A stretch of 16,854 bases of DNA from Chloroflexota bacterium (GCA_016219235.1 JACRBO010000198.1:1-16854), one strand, 5' to 3'. Shown: positions 6,215-13,226, numbered from the stretch's first letter. Translations and numbers: made by a program. Notes: a model not told the origin generated them from the letters alone.

Positions 6215-7552
6215 CTACCGTCCCGCTAACGCCCTCAACGCCGCGCGCCCGATGGTCTCCGCCTCCGTGGCCGGGTTGCCCTTTGGCGTCTCGAGCAACA
6301 CTGCGATGGCGTAACGCGGCTGATCCGCCGGCATCAGGCCGATGAACCACGACAACTGTTTAGCCCCGCTGAAGGCCGCGCCGCCGTGCCCGGCAATGTC
6401 GTCTTCGATCCGCATCGCCTGCAAGATCGCGCGCGCCGTATCGGGCTTGATGATTGATTGGCTGCTGGCGCGGGTGCTGGTGTAGGGCGTCCACACGTCG
6501 CCGATCGACATCACATCGCTGACGACGTGCGCGGGCGGGCGCAGGCCGCGATTGCCAATCGTGGCCGCCATCAGCGCCACTTGCAGCGGCGACAACGTCA
6601 GCGACGATTGCCCCACCGCAAAGGCTTGCAGCGCCAGCGACGTGCTGAGCGACGTGGTCGGCGTGGCGATGGCGCTCGTGCGAATCTCCAGCGCGGGCGG
6701 TTGATCGAGTTGCCAGCGCTGCGTCAACGAGATCAATTCGCTTTCGCCCAGCGTCAGCCCCAGATCGGCAATCGGCCCGGGACAGGCATTGGCGTAGGCG
6801 TCGGCCAGCGTCGTCATCGGCCCGGTACGCGCGCACTGCACGATCAGGTTATCAAGCCCCACCGGTCGATCGGGCCGCTCCACGGTCTGCGTCAGCGTCG
6901 CCGCGCTGCGCTCGATCGCGTCCGCCAGCAAGATTGTTTGAAAGATCGCGCCGGGTTGATAGAGACCCTGCGTCACGCGATTGAGCAAGGGCGAAGCGGG
7001 ATCGATCGAGAGCTGCTTCCAATCCTGATCGAGCGTGTTGGGATCGTAGGCCGGAGTGCTCGCCAGGGCCAGCACCGCGCCATCGGGAATGGCGAGGATG
7101 ATCGCCGCGCCCGATTGCGTGAGGCGCGTGGCGAGATCGCGCTGGGCGGCGGGATCGATCGTGGTGCGCACGGTGCGGCCTACGCGCGGCCGGTGCAGCA
7201 ATTGATCCATCGGATCGAGCGGGCCGCGCAGCACCCCATCCAGCGCTTCTTCGACGCCGGCCAATCCATAGTTCAGCGAGTAGTAGCCCACCACGGGCGC
7301 GGCGGCGGGCAGTGGGTAGAGGCGCACATACGACTCGCTGATGGGCGAGGATACGGCCAGCAATTCGCCGGTACGATCGACGATCGCGCCGCGCGGACTG
7401 CGCTGCTCCTCGAAGATGCGGCGGGGATTATCGTCGCGCCCGGCAATACCGGGCGCGACGATGCCGCCCAGCGTCCACCAGCCGATCGAGATGGCGAGCA
7501 ACCCGAAGGCTGCCATCAACGCGGCGGCCACCCGTCGAATCGATCTAGACAT
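6215..7552 (-). CDS. Class B penicillin-binding protein-like pseudoenzyme (FtsI/PbpA type), catalytic motifs lost
   Basis: A 445-residue protein with one N-terminal membrane anchor (about residues 8-32). A short pedestal follows with typical class B PBP features: RSPRGAIVDRTGELLA, YYSLNYGLAGVE and TIDPAAQ. The transpeptidase fold is recognisable to the end, but every active-site motif is altered. SxxK of the canonical QPGSxFK is Ala202-Ile-Phe-Gln205 (YQPGAIFQ). SxN is Ala256-Cys-Pro258 (YANACPG). KTG(T) is Phe394-Ser-Gly396-Ala (AFSGAKQ). D,D-transpeptidation and covalent penicillin binding are therefore not expected. The reading frame is intact, which argues for a retained non-catalytic role such as activating the SEDS protein encoded two genes upstream. 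Its ATG overlaps the end of the V4R gene by 8 bases, so translation is coupled. Length and order resemble actinobacterial FtsW-PbpA pairs. Confidence 0.87.
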   Translation of the reverse strand: MSRSIRRVAAALMAAFGLLAISIGWWTLGGIVAPGIAGRDDNPRRIFEEQRSPRGAIVDRTGELLAVSSPISESYVRLYPLPAAAPVVGYYSLNYGLAGVEEALDGVLRGPLDPMDQLLHRPRVGRTVRTTIDPAAQRDLATRLTQSGAAIILAIPDGAVLALASTPAYDPNTLDQDWKQLSIDPASPLLNRVTQGLYQPGAIFQTILLADAIERSAATLTQTVERPDRPVGLDNLIVQCARTGPMTTLADAYANACPGPIADLGLTLGESELISLTQRWQLDQPPALEIRTSAIATPTTSLSTSLALQAFAVGQSSLTLSPLQVALMAATIGNRGLRPPAHVVSDVMSIGDVWTPYTSTRASSQSIIKPDTARAILQAMRIEDDIAGHGGAAFSGAKQLSWFIGLMPADQPRYAIAVLLETPKGNPATEAETIGRAALRALAGR

Positions 7553-8162
7553 CGAGCGGCCGCTTGTCGATCACAAACGTGCAGGCGTCAGCGCCGCACG
7601 CCGTGCAGGTTGTTTCACTCACCGTATAGTCGCGGCCTGTGCCCCACTTGAGTACGGCTTCCAGCGTGCCGACGACTGTCAGGCAGATCGGTTCACCGGT
7701 GCGCAGGCCGTTGCAGTACAGGCAGTCGTTGAACACCACGACAAAGGCGTCGTCGGTTTCGGTGAGCGTGTGCAAGGTTTCGCCGCGAGCCTGATCGGCC
7801 TCGCGCACCAGCGTTTCCAACAGGGTCGCTACTCGACGATTCAGCGGCAGGAAATTCAACATGGGGCGCAGTATCTTCGCCGTGGGGCGCGTCTCTACGC
7901 TGCCCTGACCAAACAACCCTCCCCAGCGCCTGAACAAGCCGCGCGTGGCATGTTCGCCATACATGTGCAGAATGGTCGCCAGCAGCGCGCTGAGATCGGT
8001 GCCGGGCGTGCCCAGTTGATTGTCATTGCGCGGCGGCTGCTCGATGTAATTTTCCAGCCCGGCCATGCGCAGGGTCGCATTCAGGCCGCTTTGCCCCAGC
8101 GTTGCTTCAGTAGCGCGCAAGGCCAGGCGCATGATGCTGTTTTCGAGTCGGCGCGGCGACAT
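7545..8162 (-). CDS. V4R-domain protein (4-vinyl reductase-type small-molecule binding domain)
   Basis: A 205-residue soluble protein. The C-terminal ~110 residues match the V4R pattern: FNDCLYC (Cys147, Cys150), then CLTVVGTLEAVLKW, DYTVSE and the terminal Cys186-T-A-Cys189-G-A-D-A-Cys194-TFVID signature. V4R domains are predicted to bind hydrophobic or metal-linked small ligands and are related to BchJ. The N-terminal ~90 residues (RLENSIMRLALRATEATLGQ...) are helical and may be an oligomerisation or sensory segment. The ATG at 8162 is chosen, 8 bases after the ftsW/rodA stop. A TTG at 8174 overlapping that stop (TTGA) would give four more residues, and neither has a Shine-Dalgarno site. 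The end overlaps the PBP-like gene by 8 bases. A V4R protein between a SEDS polymerase and a PBP is unusual; a role in sensing lipids or controlling the pair is speculation. Confidence 0.82.
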   Translation of the reverse strand: MSPRRLENSIMRLALRATEATLGQSGLNATLRMAGLENYIEQPPRNDNQLGTPGTDLSALLATILHMYGEHATRGLFRRWGGLFGQGSVETRPTAKILRPMLNFLPLNRRVATLLETLVREADQARGETLHTLTETDDAFVVVFNDCLYCNGLRTGEPICLTVVGTLEAVLKWGTGRDYTVSETTCTACGADACTFVIDKRPLDV

Positions 8163-8170
8163 GTTTGTAT

Positions 8171-9523
8171 TCAATCTCGATCGGCTCCGATGTGAAGCAA
8201 CAGTCCCACTTCGATAAAACTGATCAACAATGAACTGCCGCCGTAACTGATGAAGGGCAACGTCACGCCCGTTAACGGCGCTAAGCCCGAATTACCGGCC
8301 ATGATGATCCACGCCTGCAACCCGATCGCGATGGCCAGCCCGGCGGCCAGCAAACGGCCAAAGGTCGTGCGCGCCAGCATCGCACTCCGCAAGCCGCGCA
8401 GTGTAATCACGCCGAAGCACGCGACCACCGCCAGTGTTCCGGCCAGGCCAAATTCTTCGCCGATGGCGGCCAGCGGCATATCGGTGTGCGCGGCGGGTAG
8501 GATGATGTTGGGATAGCCCTGGCCCAGCCCGGTGCCGATGATGCCGCCGCTATTCAACGCGATCATCGATTGAACCACCTGATAGGATGTGCCTGAAGCA
8601 TCTGCCCACGGATTCAACCACGTATCGATGCGGCTCTGCACCCGCCCGATCAGCCCGTAGCCGACGACCCCGGCCACGATCAACAGCGCCGCGCCGATGA
8701 CGAGATAGCGCAGTTGGCCGCTCGCCAGAAACAGCATCACCAGAAAGGAAAAATACAACAGCAGCGACGAGCCTAAGTCTTGTTGCGCGACCAGCAACAG
8801 CATCGACACGCCCCACATCGCCAACAGCGGCGCGAGATAGGGCAACGTGAGAAACGGTTGATGATCGCGCAAGCCCAGACTGCGGGCGACTTCGCGTTTT
8901 TCAGCCAGATATGAAGCGAGGAACGCCACAAACAATAACTTCAAGATTTCGGCGGGTTGAAAGAATACGCCCGCCAATCCGCCCAGCCACAGCGGCAAGC
9001 CCACGCCCTCCGGGTTCACGCCGATGATGAACGTCAGCGCCAGCAAGCCCAGACCGATGAACAACCACGTGTACCGATAGCGCCGCAGCCACTTCAAATC
9101 CGACGGCGCGCACATCACGCCGATCAGCACCGCGCTGGCAACGACGAGCCACAGCATCTGGCGCGGCAAAAAACCGGGCGCCAGCCGCGCAATCTCGATC
9201 AGCCCCCAGCCCGACAACAGTGCCACAATCGGCAGCAACAGCGGATCACGATCGCGCAGCCAGCGATTGAGTTGGCGATGGATCACACCGAAACAGATCA
9301 GCCAGGCCGCGCCCGCGCCGATGAGCCACAGCGGCTGGATCGTGTAGCCGATTAACGGAGCGGTGCGATTGTAAATCGATACCAGCCCGAGTTGCAGCAG
9401 CCCGATCAACGTGAACGCGCCGGCCAGACCCAGCAGCAGCCGCTCTTTGAGCACGCCGCTGGCTTGAACGGTCCAGCCTTGGGCCGCATCAATCGGCCGC
9501 GTTGAATCGGCTTGCACGGTCAC
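8171..9523 (-). CDS. FtsW/RodA/SpoVE-family (SEDS) peptidoglycan glycosyltransferase
   Basis: A 450-residue polytopic membrane protein with about 11-12 predicted helices, slightly longer than a typical 370-420-residue SEDS protein because of extra N-terminal helices. Hallmarks are present: the VAQQDLGSSLLLY segment (the QPDLG-like motif), RVQSRIDTWLNPWAD, then YQVVQSMIALNSGGIIGTGLG, HTDMPLAAIGEEFG, and LPFISYGGSSLL near the end. SEDS proteins polymerise lipid II into glycan strands and work with a cognate class B PBP, here encoded two genes downstream. The conserved motifs suggest an active polymerase. The start is GTG 9523, whose G is shared with the TAG stop of the MTA phosphorylase gene (one-base overlap), implying translational coupling. 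Whether it serves division (FtsW) or elongation (RodA) cannot be told. Confidence 0.95.
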   Translation of the reverse strand: MTVQADSTRPIDAAQGWTVQASGVLKERLLLGLAGAFTLIGLLQLGLVSIYNRTAPLIGYTIQPLWLIGAGAAWLICFGVIHRQLNRWLRDRDPLLLPIVALLSGWGLIEIARLAPGFLPRQMLWLVVASAVLIGVMCAPSDLKWLRRYRYTWLFIGLGLLALTFIIGVNPEGVGLPLWLGGLAGVFFQPAEILKLLFVAFLASYLAEKREVARSLGLRDHQPFLTLPYLAPLLAMWGVSMLLLVAQQDLGSSLLLYFSFLVMLFLASGQLRYLVIGAALLIVAGVVGYGLIGRVQSRIDTWLNPWADASGTSYQVVQSMIALNSGGIIGTGLGQGYPNIILPAAHTDMPLAAIGEEFGLAGTLAVVACFGVITLRGLRSAMLARTTFGRLLAAGLAIAIGLQAWIIMAGNSGLAPLTGVTLPFISYGGSSLLISFIEVGLLLHIGADRD

Positions 9524-10446
9524 TACTTTTGCTTTCGCTTTGAGGCTGATTTCTTCGCCGCCCTGGGCGCCGTGACGGGCAAATACTTACCCACGATGGG
9601 CGCGAGATCGCGCTTAACGCGATTGGGGATGGCTTCTTGGTGCGTGATGATGGCATTGGACAGCGCGTCGCCGCAGTCGCACGATCGGTTGGCAGGCAGC
9701 GTCGGGACGAGGTTGACGATGGCTTGCTTGCTCACCTGCACGTTCGCCAGCAATCGCTCGATCACCATCGTGATGGTCACGGGTTCCTCCTCCTCGTGCC
9801 ATACATCGTAGTCGGTAACGTGCGCCATGCAGGCATAGCAGATCTCGGCTTCGCGCGCGAGGTTGGCTTCGGGGATGGCCGTCATGCCGATGATGTCGCA
9901 GCCCCATTGTCGATAGAGTTGGCTCTCGGCTTTGGTGCTGAAACGCGGCCCCTCGATGGTGACGAACGTTGCACCCCAGTGGACGTGCGCGCCCGTTTGC
10001 TCCACGGCTTCGTAGACGAGTTTGCTAAACTCGGCGCAGAACGGCTCGGCCAGGCCGATATGCGCGACGAGACCGTTGCCAAAGAATGACAGGGCACGGC
10101 CCGAGGTGCGATCGATCAGTTGATTGGGAATGACGATGTGGCGCGGGGCGAATTCTTCGCGCAGGCTGCCGCACGCGCTGACCGACAGAATGCGCTCGAC
10201 GCCCAGCGACTTCAATGCCCAGATGTTGGCGCGCGAATTGACTTCGGTAGGTGTCAGGCGATGGCCGCGGCCATGTCGGGGCAAGAAGGCCACACGCTGA
10301 TCGGCCAGTGTGCCGATGCGGATCGCGTCGCTGGGATCACCGAACGGCGTCTTGACGGCTACTTCTTTGATGTCGGTCAGTTGCTCGATGTCGTACAGGC
10401 CGCTGCCGCCGATGATGGCGAGTGAAACCGCTTCGTGTTTAGGCAT
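9523..10446 (-). CDS. mtnP: S-methyl-5'-thioadenosine phosphorylase
   Basis: A 307-residue member of the MTAP/PNP family. It splits 5'-methylthioadenosine with phosphate into adenine and 5-methylthioribose-1-phosphate, in methionine and purine salvage. Seen: the N-terminal IIGGSGLYDI, FLPRHGRGH phosphate-site region, EVNSRANIWALK, VTIEGPRFSTKAES and GMTAIPEANLARE. The purine-site TDYDVW keeps both aspartates that select 6-aminopurines, which favours MTA phosphorylase over the methylthioinosine enzyme. The C-terminal tail (PRAAKKSASKRKQK) is unusually basic. AGGAG at 10457-10453 lies six bases before ATG 10446 and none before ATG 10452, so 10446 is chosen. It is first gene of the operon with the SEDS, V4R and PBP-like genes, with a promoter inside the divergent repeat region. 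Confidence 0.93.
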   Translation of the reverse strand: MPKHEAVSLAIIGGSGLYDIEQLTDIKEVAVKTPFGDPSDAIRIGTLADQRVAFLPRHGRGHRLTPTEVNSRANIWALKSLGVERILSVSACGSLREEFAPRHIVIPNQLIDRTSGRALSFFGNGLVAHIGLAEPFCAEFSKLVYEAVEQTGAHVHWGATFVTIEGPRFSTKAESQLYRQWGCDIIGMTAIPEANLAREAEICYACMAHVTDYDVWHEEEEPVTITMVIERLLANVQVSKQAIVNLVPTLPANRSCDCGDALSNAIITHQEAIPNRVKRDLAPIVGKYLPVTAPRAAKKSASKRKQK

Positions 10447-10460
10447 GTTCATCTCCTGGG

Positions 10461-10488
10461 TTGACGGGTTCGCGGCTGATTGTATACT
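10461..10488 (+). promoter_or_regulatory. Putative promoter of the pseudouridine synthase gene
   Basis: TTGACG (10461-10466) and TATACT (10483-10488) are spaced 16 bases apart. The predicted start point near 10495 coincides with the beginning of the 15-bp repeat array, so the whole array would be the 5' untranslated region. It shares the GTATAC palindrome (10482-10487) with the oppositely directed promoter. Confidence 0.45.
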
Positions 10489-10508
10489 GGTAGTCGGTAA
10501 TTGGTCAA
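10481..10508 (-). promoter_or_regulatory. Putative promoter of the mtnP-SEDS-V4R-PBP operon
   Basis: On the minus strand TTGACC (10508-10503) and TATACA (10486-10481) are spaced 16 bases; TACAAT (10484-10479) at 18 bases is an alternative. The -35 hexamer is supplied by the first 15-bp repeat unit. The -10 box overlaps that of the rightward promoter, so the two would compete for polymerase. Confidence 0.45.
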
Positions 10509-10597
10509 CTGGTTACTGGTCAACTGGTAACCGGTCAACTGGCAACTGGTGAACCGATTGACCAATTACCGATCAACCAATTACCGATTGACCAACC
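10496..10597. repeat. 15-bp repeat array, four direct then three inverted units
   Basis: Four units of the type GGTAATTGGTCAACT start at 10496, 10511, 10526 and 10541, with a few substitutions each. They are followed by inverted units GATTGACCAATTACC (10556-10570), GATCAACCAATTACC (10571-10585) and a partial one (10586-10597). The two halves can pair as one long hairpin. The array ends one base before the ATG of the pseudouridine synthase gene. Each unit carries a GGTCAA/TTGACC word resembling a -35 box. Confidence 0.85.
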
Positions 10598-10598
10598 T

Positions 10599-11315
10599 AT
10601 GCCTGACATTCCCATTCTCTACATCGACGACGAATTGATCGTCGCCAACAAACCGGCAGGCTTGCCGACTTTGCCCGACGGCTACGATAAAACCGCGCCG
10701 TATCTCGGCGGTGAATTAACTGCGCAATACGGGCGCGTCTGGATCGTGCATCGGCTCGATCGGGACACGAGCGGCGCGATCGTGGTGGCGCGTTCCACCG
10801 AGGCGCATCGCGCCCTCAACTTGCAATTCGATGCTCATACCGTCACGAAGATCTATCACGCGATCGTGCTTGGTGTACCTGATTGGGATGAATGCACCGT
10901 TGATCTGCCGCTGCGGCCCGATGGTGATCGCCGCCATCGCACGGTGGTCGATCCGCAGCGTGGCAAGGTGGCGATTACACACGTGCGAGTGCTGGAGCGT
11001 TTTGCGCAGTACACTTTGCTTGAAGCACGATTGGAAACAGGCCGTACGCATCAGATTCGGGCGCACCTCGCGGCGATTGGTTATCCGCTGGTGGCGGATG
11101 CGTGGTATGCGCCTCACCCCCGGCCCCTCTCCTATCGACAAAAGCCGTCGATAGGAGAGGGGCCGGGGGTGAGGCGTTTGAGTTCGATCAATCGTGTCGC
11201 CCTGCATTCCCGCTCGATCGCATTCGAGCACCCAATCACGAAAGAGCGGCTTCAGTTTGAAGCGCCGTACCCTGAGGATTTTGGGGCGGCAATAAAAGAC
11301 CTGCGGGGTTTCTGA
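10599..11315 (+). CDS. RluA-family pseudouridine synthase with an in-frame palindromic insertion
   Basis: A 238-residue RluA/RluD-type enzyme that isomerises uridine to pseudouridine in rRNA or tRNA. The catalytic loop is HRLDRDTSG with Asp54. Other hallmarks are VANKPAGLPTLP near the start, KIYHAIVLG, LETGRTHQIRAHLAAIGYPL and AFEHPITKERLQFEAP. There is no S4 domain, so it is the short single-domain form. Residues 171-193 (starting PHPRPLSYRQ) are encoded by a perfect 30-bp-arm palindrome that lies between DAWYA and the last conserved strands, where relatives have a short loop; the frame is kept. The start ATG directly follows a 15-bp repeat array and no Shine-Dalgarno site is visible. The stop codon lies in the loop of a further hairpin. 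The target uridine is unknown. Confidence 0.92.
   Translation: MPDIPILYIDDELIVANKPAGLPTLPDGYDKTAPYLGGELTAQYGRVWIVHRLDRDTSGAIVVARSTEAHRALNLQFDAHTVTKIYHAIVLGVPDWDECTVDLPLRPDGDRRHRTVVDPQRGKVAITHVRVLERFAQYTLLEARLETGRTHQIRAHLAAIGYPLVADAWYAPHPRPLSYRQKPSIGEGPGVRRLSSINRVALHSRSIAFEHPITKERLQFEAPYPEDFGAAIKDLRGF
11110..11176. repeat. Palindromic element inside a coding sequence, 30-bp perfect arms
   Basis: The left arm 11110-11139 (beginning CGCCTCACCCCCGG, ending TATCGAC) is exactly complementary to the right arm 11147-11176, with a 7-base loop AAAAGCC. In the mRNA it would form an extremely stable stem-loop. CCTCACCCCCGGCCCC-type sequences are, as I recall, common dispersed intergenic repeats; here one is translated in frame as PHPRPLSYRQ...GEGPGVRR. 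Confidence 0.93.
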
Positions 11316-11329
11316 AACCTCGCAGGTCT
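11297..11329. repeat. Inverted AGACCT-GCG-RGGTTTC module pair overlapping a stop codon
   Basis: AGACCTGCGGGGTTTC (11297-11312) and GAAACCTCGCAGGTCT (11314-11329) form a 16-bp stem with one mismatch and a one-base gap. The pseudouridine synthase stop codon TGA (11313-11315) is at its apex, so the last five codons are part of the left arm. No long T-tract follows, though it may still act as a terminator or 3' end processing barrier. Confidence 0.8.
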
Positions 11330-11345
11330 TGCGCTAGAAACGTTG

Positions 11346-11364
11346 GGCAAGTCGGCGACTTGCC
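11346..11364. repeat. Hairpin in the convergent gap
   Basis: GGCAAGTC-GGC-GACTTGCC is an 8-bp perfect stem with a 3-base loop, lying 8 bases outside the NmrA-type gene's stop codon on its downstream side. It could serve as a 3' end structure for that leftward gene. No T-tract follows on either strand. Confidence 0.55.
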
Positions 11365-11372
11365 GGACAGGA

Positions 11373-12305
11373 CTATGCCCGGTAGTGCCGCGCCAATTCC
11401 GACGCGTACTGTTTGCCTGCCGTGTCGGCGTGCTCGCGCAGCCACTCGCTGAGGCGGGTACGGCCGGTCGGCGGGCCGTCCACCACCAGCAGATTCGACA
11501 TCAGGCCATCCACTTCTTCCTGTGTCAACACCACGTCCTTGACGAAACGCCCGACAAATTGCGACAGCGTCAGTGCCGCTTTGGGTGGCAGATGAACGAT
11601 CAGCGAACGGCTGCGCACCGTCTGCGCGATCAACTTAACTAGCGTTTCAAACGAATAGATCTCCGGCCCCACCGCATCGACGATTTGATTCTCGCGGCGC
11701 TGCCCGGCGGCTACAGCCAGATCGGCCATGTCGTCGGCGCTGATGGGTTGCAGGCGATACTCGCCGTCGCCGGGAATCACAAACATGGGGAAATGGCGCA
11801 GCAGCCACGCGATGTTGTTGATCAGAATATCTTCGTCGCCAAAGATCACCGTCGGGCGGATGATGGCGTAGGATAATTTCGAATTCATCAACACTTGCTC
11901 AAGCAAGCCTTTGCCCTTGAAATAGGGCAGGGGGCTATCGACGTGCGGATTGGTGATGCTGACGTGCACGAAGCGTTTGACACCGGCTTCCACTGCGGCG
12001 CGGATCAACTTCTGCGTATTCTCCACCGCTTCGTCAAATGTAATCGAGCCGTGCGTAAAGCGCACCCAGTACGTGTTGTACAGCGTCGTCACGCCCTGCA
12101 AACTGCGCACCAGTTCACTCGGTCGATCGAAGTTGAAGGGAAACGCGTCGACCTTCACGCCGAACGTGCTGGCGCGATTGGCGTGGCCCGTCAGCGTGCG
12201 CACCAACCGCCCTTGCGCCAGCAGTCGCTGCGCAATGTACTTGCCTGTGTAACTGAATGCGCCCGTGACAACATCGACTTCCTGCACTGAATTCGTTCGC
12301 ATCAT
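11373..12305 (-). CDS. NAD(P)-binding SDR-type protein, NmrA/NDUFA9-like
   Basis: About 310 residues with an atypical short-chain dehydrogenase Rossmann fold. The N-terminal dinucleotide-binding motif is VVTGAFSYTGKYIAQRLL, a TGxxxxTG form. VEAGVKRFVHVSI, then PYFKGKGLLEQVL with a YxxxK arrangement, and SYAIIRPTVIFG are typical of NmrA/complex-I-associated family members. These bind NAD(P) and act as regulators, assembly factors or reductases; the substrate cannot be read from sequence. Start codons ATG 12305 and ATG 12302 are adjacent and preceded by GAGG. Upstream in-frame sequence reaching 12413 lies inside menA and is rejected. It begins seven bases after the menA stop, so the two are probably one transcript, which may hint at a quinone-related role. 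The end faces the convergent pseudouridine synthase gene. Confidence 0.87.
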   Translation of the reverse strand: MMRTNSVQEVDVVTGAFSYTGKYIAQRLLAQGRLVRTLTGHANRASTFGVKVDAFPFNFDRPSELVRSLQGVTTLYNTYWVRFTHGSITFDEAVENTQKLIRAAVEAGVKRFVHVSITNPHVDSPLPYFKGKGLLEQVLMNSKLSYAIIRPTVIFGDEDILINNIAWLLRHFPMFVIPGDGEYRLQPISADDMADLAVAAGQRRENQIVDAVGPEIYSFETLVKLIAQTVRSRSLIVHLPPKAALTLSQFVGRFVKDVVLTQEEVDGLMSNLLVVDGPPTGRTRLSEWLREHADTAGKQYASELARHYRA

Positions 12306-12312
12306 GCCTCGC

Positions 12313-13200
12313 TTACGCCAACAGCCAACTTGCCGCGAATAAGATTCCGAAATACAAATGTAACTGGGCCGTGCGGCCCAACGTTTGATTGAGCGCCTGC
12401 CCCGCTTGACCATTCAAAATGGTGCGGATGAGCGTGTACGCATAAGGCACAGTCAATCCCGGCAACCACCACCACCCGATTGATCCGGTGGTCGCCATCA
12501 GGCCGATCGGGATAATGTAGGCCGCGATCAGGCATAACGTATACTCGATCCGCGTGGCTCGATCACCTATCCGTACCGCCAGCGTAATCTTACCTGCGGC
12601 CCGATCTGTTTGAATATCGCGCAGATTGTTGACGATGATGATGGCGGTCACCAACAGCGCCACCGGCAACGCGGCGATGAGCGACCACGGCGAAAATGTC
12701 AGCAAATGCAGATACGTCGTACCCACCACGGCGACCAGGCCGAAGAAGATAAACGCCGCCACATCGCCCAGCCCGCGATAAGCCAACGGAAACGGCCCGG
12801 CCGTATAGCCGATCGCGGCCAGCATCGACACGACGCCGATAATGACGATGGGCCAGCCGCCCACCAGCGCCAAATACACGCCGATCAAACCCGCCGTCCC
12901 AAACACAACCATCAGCGCGATAGTCATCTGGCGCGGCGTGACCAATCGGCTTTGCGTGACGCGCAATGGCCCCTGCCGTTGATGGTCCGCGCCCTTCAGA
13001 AAATCGAAGAGGTCGTTGGCATAGTTCGCGCCGATTTGCAAAAGCAGTGACACGATCAACGTCGCGGCGAAGACGACCGGATTCACACGGCCTTCATGTG
13101 CGGCAACCGCACTGCCGACCAACACCGGCACAATCGCCGCCGGCAATGTACGCGGCCTCGCTGCCAGCCACCAGATACGCCAGCCGCTAAGATTGGACAC
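12313..13200 (-). CDS. menA: 1,4-dihydroxy-2-naphthoate polyprenyltransferase (MenA, UbiA family)
   Basis: A 295-residue integral membrane prenyltransferase with about eight to nine helices. It attaches the polyprenyl tail to 1,4-dihydroxy-2-naphthoate, the step before methylation in menaquinone synthesis. The first Asp-rich motif is N59-YA-N62-D63-LF-D66, followed by GPLRVTQ, a MenA hallmark. The second is NNLRDIQTDRAAGKITLAVRIG at about 187-208, nearly identical to the MenA consensus. The conserved start WLAARPRTLPAAIVPVLVG begins at residue 11. The only start upstream of it is GTG 13200, which lies inside a CACAGAT repeat and has no Shine-Dalgarno site, so the original start and leader may have been replaced by the repeat-bounded cassette. 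The NmrA-type gene follows seven bases later. Confidence 0.93.
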   Translation of the reverse strand: MSNLSGWRIWWLAARPRTLPAAIVPVLVGSAVAAHEGRVNPVVFAATLIVSLLLQIGANYANDLFDFLKGADHQRQGPLRVTQSRLVTPRQMTIALMVVFGTAGLIGVYLALVGGWPIVIIGVVSMLAAIGYTAGPFPLAYRGLGDVAAFIFFGLVAVVGTTYLHLLTFSPWSLIAALPVALLVTAIIIVNNLRDIQTDRAAGKITLAVRIGDRATRIEYTLCLIAAYIIPIGLMATTGSIGWWWLPGLTVPYAYTLIRTILNGQAGQALNQTLGRTAQLHLYFGILFAASWLLA

Positions 13201-13226
13201 AGATGAACACAGATTGCACAGATTTT
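13195..13226 (+). repeat. CACAGAT repeat, left copy
   Basis: Three CACAGAT words start at 13198, 13208 and 13217 (pattern GGACACAGATGAACACAG then ATTGCACAGATTTT). It overlaps the GTG start of menA at one end and the TAA stop of the GxxExxY gene at the other. An inverted copy lies at 13694-13727. Similar CACAGATGAACACAG sequences are widespread dispersed repeats in bacteria as far as I recall. Confidence 0.82.

Noticed and set aside
6215..7552. The PBP-like gene as a frameshifted pseudogene
   Set aside because: The frame is open over the full family length and the non-catalytic landmarks are well kept, so a pseudoenzyme fits better than a decaying gene.
6458..7651. A 397-codon rightward open frame opposite the PBP-like gene
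   Set aside because: It is a mirror frame of a GC-rich gene: rich in Arg, Gln, Gly and His, with no recognisable domain, while the opposite strand encodes a clear family protein.
10496..10597. The 15-bp repeat array as a CRISPR array
   Set aside because: Units are directly adjacent with no unique spacers, half are inverted, and no cas gene is visible.
11110..11176. The coding palindrome as an assembly artefact
   Set aside because: It cannot be fully excluded, but the frame is maintained and the sequence resembles a known type of dispersed repeat, so a real insertion is more likely.
12306..12413. An N-terminal extension of the NmrA-type protein to 12413
   Set aside because: It lies wholly inside menA, and the ATG pair at 12305/12302 has GAGG and fits the start of the Rossmann fold.
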